From NCBI RefSeq assembly GCF_019924045.1, contig NZ_JAHXBN010000001.1, positions 186,001 through 250,000 on the forward strand: a stretch of 64,000 bases of DNA. Reading direction: 5' to 3'. This stretch comes from Dyadobacter fermentans. Lineage in GTDB: Bacteria > Bacteroidota > Bacteroidia > Cytophagales > Spirosomataceae. How positions within the stretch are numbered: the first letter of the stretch is position 1; the number at the start of each line of letters is the position of its first letter. The position numbers were made by a program, and so were the translations under genes. Below, one piece after another: positions 60,014 to 64,000 of this stretch. The notes beneath the pieces are model-generated. The model was not told where the DNA came from. It saw only the letters and a list, made by a program, of their open reading frames with translations, and made no database searches.

Positions 60014-60754
60014 ATGCCAGACTCACTGAACCGGATGGTTATCACCCCCGAGCTGAACTACGATCAGCTCACGATCGCCGAAGCGACGCTTATTCAGCAG
60101 CAGCTGCACGGGCATTTAAATCTGGAACCCTTTCAGAAAGACATCACGACGATCGCAGGCGCCGACATTTCTCTCGCTCTTTACAGCGAAACCGTTTACG
60201 CCGGGCTGGTGGTACTGAGTTATCCCGAACTTCAACCGATAGCTTACTCATTAGTGAAAAGCAGCACCATATTTCCCTACGTGCCCGGTTACCTCGCATT
60301 TCGTGAAATTCCGGCTATATTGAAAGCTTACGAGCAGCTTCCGGTGAAACCCGATGTAATCATGTTCGACGGAAACGGCATCCTGCATGCCCGCAGAATG
60401 GGCATTGCCTCGCATTTCGGTGTGCTTACCGGCGCTGTTACTATGGGTTGCGCTAAGAAAAAGCTCGCCGGAAAATACGACGAGCCCGGCACCTTTAAAG
60501 GCGAATACGCACCGGTGACCGACAAGGGAGAGGTGATCGGTTACGCAGTGAGAACCAAGAGTAATGTAAAGCCCGTTTTCATCTCGCCGGGCCATCAAAT
60601 GAGCCTCGAAGACAGCCTGGCCCTCGCGCTCAAATGTACAAGAATGCATCGCCTGCCCGAGCCCACGCGCTATGCACACGAGTACGTGAACAGGTTCAGG
60701 ACAGGCGCGCTCACCGAAGGCTATCACCAGACAGACCGCTGGACCCTATTTTAA
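60014..60754 (+). CDS. nfi: Endonuclease V (deoxyinosine 3'-endonuclease)
   Basis: 246 residues. It has GADISLALYSETVYAGLVVL (first catalytic Asp), FPYVPGYLAFREIPAIL, MFDGNGILHARRMGIASHFG (second Asp) and the Lys-Lys loop GCAKKKLAGKY. It cleaves one nucleotide 3' of deoxyinosine in repair. The length is slightly above E. coli Nfi (223). It is monocistronic and convergent with the chitinase-like gene. Confidence 0.93.
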   Translation: MPDSLNRMVITPELNYDQLTIAEATLIQQQLHGHLNLEPFQKDITTIAGADISLALYSETVYAGLVVLSYPELQPIAYSLVKSSTIFPYVPGYLAFREIPAILKAYEQLPVKPDVIMFDGNGILHARRMGIASHFGVLTGAVTMGCAKKKLAGKYDEPGTFKGEYAPVTDKGEVIGYAVRTKSNVKPVFISPGHQMSLEDSLALALKCTRMHRLPEPTRYAHEYVNRFRTGALTEGYHQTDRWTLF

Positions 60755-60772
60755 AACAACAGCATCAGACAT

Positions 60773-60801
60773 AAAAAAGGGCAGTGCCATCGGCACGCCC
60801 C
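60773..60801 (-). terminator. Rho-independent terminator of the GH18 gene
   Basis: Read leftward, GGGCGTGCCGATGGCACTGCCC forms a stem (one bulge) followed by TTTTTTA. It lies 50 bp past the stop of the GH18 gene. Confidence 0.75.
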
Positions 60802-60814
60802 ATATTACTGCGAA

Positions 60815-60834
60815 CCAGGGGTTTAAACCCCTGG
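60815..60834. repeat. Perfect 20-bp palindrome
   Basis: CCAGGGGTTTAAACCCCTGG is a perfect palindrome in the gap between nfi and the GH18 gene. It may be an operator-like or REP-like element; no T-run follows it. Confidence 0.7.
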
Positions 60835-60849
60835 CCAACGAGCAAGATG

Positions 60850-62016
60850 TTACTTTAACGACTTGTCAATCTCATTGAGCAAGTATTTTTTAGGATCTGA
60901 ATCATACTCCCAGAACATCACCCCGCCCAGCTTGTTGGCCAACACGTATTTGCATTTTTCCCTTACCGACTCTTCGTCGTCATAGCTCAGCACATCGCCG
61001 GTTTCCGCATTCAGCAGGTAGGGTGCTTTGGCCACAGTGTCGCGGTATTCCTTATAGCCTTTTTTGTTAACGAGGCTGTCCTTGATGTAGGAATAGCCGT
61101 CGATATATTGCTGCTTGATTTGCTTCTGTCCCAATCCCTTTTCCAGCTTGGCAACCGTGAACATCCGGCCGTAGAACGGAAGGCCTACCACGAGTTTTTC
61201 CATCGGAACGCCCGCAGCGTGGAAGCCTTTTACTGCATTATCCACCGATTTGGCTGTTTTGTAGATTTTGGAAGGGTATAGGCTTGCATGGTGAACCGCC
61301 GTGTCGCCCTGGAACAAGTCGTAGGTCATCAGGTTCACGTAATCCAGGTAACGCTGGGCTTTACCCATTTCGGTCGCATTCAGGAACTCTACCCAGCCGG
61401 CCACCGCAGTGGTGAGCAGCTTCTTTTTGCCGGTTTCTTTTTCCAGCACATCGAGCTCATTGCGGATCGCATGAAACATTTCAGTGTAGTTCTGCTTGTC
61501 TTCGGGGCGGAATACGTTACCATCTTCGCCGGGGAGGCCAGGGTATTCCCAGTCGATATCTACGCCGTCGAGATTGTATTTTTTAATAATGTCAACACTG
61601 CTTTTCGCAAATACCTTGCGGGATGAGTCGGTCAGCACCGCGTCGGAGAAGTTTTCGCTCCACGCCCAGCCACCGATCGAGATGAGGATTTTGAGGTCGG
61701 GATTATCCGCTTTAAGCAGGTTGAGCTGCCGGAAATTGGTCGTGTCGGTTTTTTCATTGCTCAAAAATGCCTTGCCGTTTTTAATATCAATGAACGCATA
61801 ATTGATATGTGTCAGCATTTTAGCCTCGATGTTGCTCGTGTTGAGCAAGCCGTGGAAGCCGCCCACGTAGCCGATTACGACGGGGCGTTTGGTGGAATCG
61901 GCATCGCCTTCGCCCTTTTTTTCGGACGAGCAGCCATTCAGCAACAGCAATGGGGCAATGAGGCATACGATCAGCAACGCCGTGCCGATGTTCTTTTGAA
62001 TAGGGATTAGGCGCAT
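60850..62016 (-). CDS. Glycoside hydrolase family 18 lipoprotein (chitinase-like)
   Basis: 388 residues from the ATG at 62016 (MRLIPIQKN). A type II signal with lipobox LLLNGC (Cys 29) anchors it to a membrane. The GH18 barrel has ILISIGGWAWSENF and the catalytic DGVDIDWEYPG (DxxDxDxE), then MTYDLF and the C-terminal GGVMFWEYDSD. It should cleave beta-1,4-N-acetylglucosamine chains. It is single-domain and monocistronic. Confidence 0.93.
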   Translation of the reverse strand: MRLIPIQKNIGTALLIVCLIAPLLLLNGCSSEKKGEGDADSTKRPVVIGYVGGFHGLLNTSNIEAKMLTHINYAFIDIKNGKAFLSNEKTDTTNFRQLNLLKADNPDLKILISIGGWAWSENFSDAVLTDSSRKVFAKSSVDIIKKYNLDGVDIDWEYPGLPGEDGNVFRPEDKQNYTEMFHAIRNELDVLEKETGKKKLLTTAVAGWVEFLNATEMGKAQRYLDYVNLMTYDLFQGDTAVHHASLYPSKIYKTAKSVDNAVKGFHAAGVPMEKLVVGLPFYGRMFTVAKLEKGLGQKQIKQQYIDGYSYIKDSLVNKKGYKEYRDTVAKAPYLLNAETGDVLSYDDEESVREKCKYVLANKLGGVMFWEYDSDPKKYLLNEIDKSLK

Positions 62017-62068
62017 GGTATTGGTTTTGGTTTGAAGGGTTAAAATAAGCACACCTTCAAATCATCTC

Positions 62069-62968
62069 CTAATCCTGCGTCGGCACCGATAGCTTTTGTA
62101 ATGCTTTGTTGAGGTTAATGCCCTTGCCCAGTACGCCCTTGAAGAGGTCGCCTTTTTGTTCCAGGCGGTCGAAGATGTTTTTGATCGTGAAATCCTTCGG
62201 ACTCAGGCCGTGTTGCACCTCGCTCCATTCCAGCGGTGCCGAAACCGTTGCGCCGGGCTTCGGGCGGGCGCTGTATGCACACGCGAGCGTCTGCCCGATG
62301 CGGTTTTGCAGGTAATCGACGTAAATCTGGTTTTTCCTGCGCTTTGATAGCGAGCGTTCGAGCGTAGTAAGCCGGGGCAGGCGCTCGGTAACCATATGCG
62401 CGAGCATTTCGGCGAAGTCGCGGGCCTGGTCGTAGTCGTACTTCCTGCCGAATGGAATGTAAACGTGCATTCCGCTGGCGCCGGAAGTTTTGCAGAAACC
62501 TTCGATTTCCATTTCGTCGAGGATCTGCTTGATGACCAATGCCACGTCGATTACGTCGTCGAACGTGTTCTTGTCCGATGGGTCGATATCCATCACCACC
62601 CAATCGGGGTTATCGATTTTGTTGATGGTCGAGTTCCACGGATTCATTTCAATGCAACCCAGATTGGCAATGTAAAGCAGGCTCTCCACGTCGTTGACCA
62701 CGTGGTAATTCACCATTTTTCCCGTCGATTCGGCGAGTATTTCAAAGGTTTTGACCCATTCCGGCACCGAATCACCGGCGTCTTTCTGAAAAAAGCCATC
62801 GTCCTTAATGCCATTGGGCTGCCGGCGCAGCGACAGCGGTCTGTTTTTCATATAAGGCAAAATATAGGGTGCGATATTCCGGTAGTAGTCGATCAGCTCA
62901 CCTTTCGTAATGTGCTCATCGGGCCAGTAAATTTTCTCCGGATGGGTGATCTCCGCTTTCTTTTTCAT
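62069..62968 (-). CDS. ligD: LigD polymerase domain protein (non-homologous end joining)
   Basis: 299 residues corresponding to the primase-polymerase module of LigD only; no ligase or phosphoesterase domain is fused. It has LSLRRQPNGIKDDGFFQKDA, the metal pair in WVVMDIDPSD, and KTSGASGMHVYIP. Its start overlaps the ku stop by 4 bp (ATGA). It would fill gaps at broken ends held by Ku; sealing needs a ligase encoded elsewhere. Confidence 0.9.
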   Translation of the reverse strand: MKKKAEITHPEKIYWPDEHITKGELIDYYRNIAPYILPYMKNRPLSLRRQPNGIKDDGFFQKDAGDSVPEWVKTFEILAESTGKMVNYHVVNDVESLLYIANLGCIEMNPWNSTINKIDNPDWVVMDIDPSDKNTFDDVIDVALVIKQILDEMEIEGFCKTSGASGMHVYIPFGRKYDYDQARDFAEMLAHMVTERLPRLTTLERSLSKRRKNQIYVDYLQNRIGQTLACAYSARPKPGATVSAPLEWSEVQHGLSPKDFTIKNIFDRLEQKGDLFKGVLGKGINLNKALQKLSVPTQD

Positions 62969-63738
62969 GATGCTTTTCTTTTAGGCGCGGCCAGACTTTC
63001 CTTCAACTGGGCCATCAGGTCACGGCTTTTCGAATGCACGACCTTCATTTTAGTAGCAGCCGGTTTCTTTCCTTTCGCTTTGGCCATGATCAGTTTCAGC
63101 AACTTTTCATTATAAGTATCCTTGTAATTGGTAATGTCGAAATCGGTGGTAAGCTGTTCGATGAGTTGCACGGCCATATTCATTTCTGCGGGTTTGATCT
63201 TTACATCGGGGATATTCAACTCGTCGGTGTCGCGTATTTCTTCGGCGAAGCGGATTTTGTTGAGGATCAACAGGTCGTTTTGGGGCTTGATGAGTACGAG
63301 GCTTTCACGGTTACGCAGTACATAAGTACCCAGTCCACATTTACCGGTTTTCTTCAACGCGTCGCGGAGCAGCGCATAAGGCTTTGCGCCCGATTTTTCG
63401 GGTTGGAGGTAATAGGGCGTTTCATAATAAATGCTGTCGATCTCCTTTTCGTCCACAAACTCGGCTATTTCAATGATTTTCGATTTTTCAGGACTCGCCT
63501 TCTCAAAATCAGACTCGTCGAGCACCACATAGTTATCCTCAACTTTATAGCCCCTGACTATGTTCTCCCATTTCACCTCGCGTCCCGTATTGGCATTGAC
63601 GCGCTGGAAATGAATGTTGGCATGGTCTTTCTTGTCGAGCATATCGAGATCGAGCTCGCTAGCCTGGACGGCGCTGAAAAGTTTAACGGGGATATTCACC
63701 AGACCGAATCCGATCGCCCCGGACCATATTGCTCTCAT
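62965..63738 (-). CDS. ku: Ku protein (non-homologous end joining)
   Basis: 257 residues from the ATG at 63738 (MRAIWSGAIGFGLVNIPVKL), the standard bacterial Ku start. It has VKWENIVRGYK, YYLQPEKSGAKPYALLRDAL and the lysine-rich C-terminal tail (KAKGKKPAATKMK). Ku binds double-strand ends as a ring homodimer and recruits LigD. It forms an overlapping two-gene operon with the LigD polymerase gene. Confidence 0.95.
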   Translation of the reverse strand: MRAIWSGAIGFGLVNIPVKLFSAVQASELDLDMLDKKDHANIHFQRVNANTGREVKWENIVRGYKVEDNYVVLDESDFEKASPEKSKIIEIAEFVDEKEIDSIYYETPYYLQPEKSGAKPYALLRDALKKTGKCGLGTYVLRNRESLVLIKPQNDLLILNKIRFAEEIRDTDELNIPDVKIKPAEMNMAVQLIEQLTTDFDITNYKDTYNEKLLKLIMAKAKGKKPAATKMKVVHSKSRDLMAQLKESLAAPKRKAS

Positions 63739-63814
63739 ATTCTTTTCGGTTTGAAAATTCGGGTAGAGCAAAATCTGTGCCTCGCTGCATTACATTACGA
63801 GTATGGAAACCGCC

Positions 63815-63837
63815 GGCTTCGGAGAAGCCTTTTTTTA
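63815..63837 (+). terminator. Hairpin with T-run upstream of ku
   Basis: GGCTTC-GGA-GAAGCC (63815-63829) followed by TTTTTTTT looks like a rightward terminator, yet no rightward gene precedes it in the window. A related GGCTTCTCCGAAGC occurs at 63965-63978. The interval 63739-64000 holds no gene that I can support. Confidence 0.5.
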
Positions 63838-64000
63838 GCAAACTGGATTAATGCATTTGTCCGGCTCCATCGCAGCCTCCTTTCGTGCCCGCAATACCGT
63901 GGTTGTATGCAGGGGACTCCGATGGAACCATTACCCGCGCCCCTGCAACGATTCTGTAAACAGTTGGCTTCTCCGAAGCGTGGTGTGCGCTGACTGAAAC

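Overview
The window looks like a chromosomal segment of a Bacteroidota bacterium of the order Cytophagales; a Dyadobacter- or Spirosoma-like genome is my best guess from gene content. The support is two TonB-dependent receptors with an N-terminal carboxypeptidase-like regulatory domain, Bacteroidota-type families (HYC_CC_PP protein, YfhO, DUF5690, DUF4369-thioredoxin proteins, a metal-domain AraC regulator), little Shine-Dalgarno signal, and promoter-like TTTG/TAnnTTTG boxes. Genus is inference only.

Layout. (1) 1-1274: end of an ABC permease gene with its PadR regulator. (2) 1461-12669: a carbohydrate locus read leftward (Oar-like TonB receptor, RbtT/DalT/CsbX-type polyol transporter, 2-hydroxyacid dehydrogenase, two FGGY kinases, histidine phosphatase, glycerophosphodiesterase) with a divergent DeoR regulator; the substrate is probably a polyol or polyol-derived acid. 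(3) 12711-15781: inositol-3-phosphate synthase, a LacI-type palindrome, a truncated kptA, and a tRNA-Arg(CCU) cluster in which one copy is intact and neighbouring copies carry GC-rich hairpin insertions. (4) 15782-22546: HflX, a MATE pump, a sulfur module (MBL-double rhodanese plus two half-size YeeE/YedE proteins) and a methyltransferase. (5) 22596-31804: a copper/heavy-metal island (barrel protein, metallochaperones, metal-binding lipoprotein, HMA-AraC regulator, TonB receptor, HYC_CC_PP protein, CopA) split by a RhuM-Fic gene. (6) 31901-40319: mostly housekeeping genes (CsaA, lactonase, thioredoxin protein, YdcF, PfkA, YfhO, DinB/YfiT, DUF2905). (7) 40424-47387: an McrB/McrC-like type IV restriction pair, SGNH hydrolase, Fic protein and two unknown genes. 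(8) 47478-51100: aldo/keto reductase, AraC regulator, AhpD-like protein, PEP-mutase/isocitrate-lyase family enzyme. (9) 51238-57685: a compact locus (XRE-cupin regulator, phosphonatase-like HAD hydrolase, FAD oxidoreductase, alkaline-phosphatase-superfamily enzyme, class III PLP enzyme, DUF5690 membrane protein) that reads as aminophosphonate catabolism without a PhnW transaminase. (10) 57772-63738: NhaA, endonuclease V, GH18 lipoprotein, and a LigD-polymerase/Ku end-joining pair.

The strongest unexplained signals are non-coding. Two inverted arrays of 10-bp TGAC-type units (18846-19168 and 49677-49798) each end about 28 bp before a start codon. Hairpin insertions disrupt the duplicated tRNA-Arg genes. 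The aminophosphonate locus, with DUF5690 as a candidate permease, is the best candidate for an incompletely described pathway. All calls come from reading the sequence; no database search was run.
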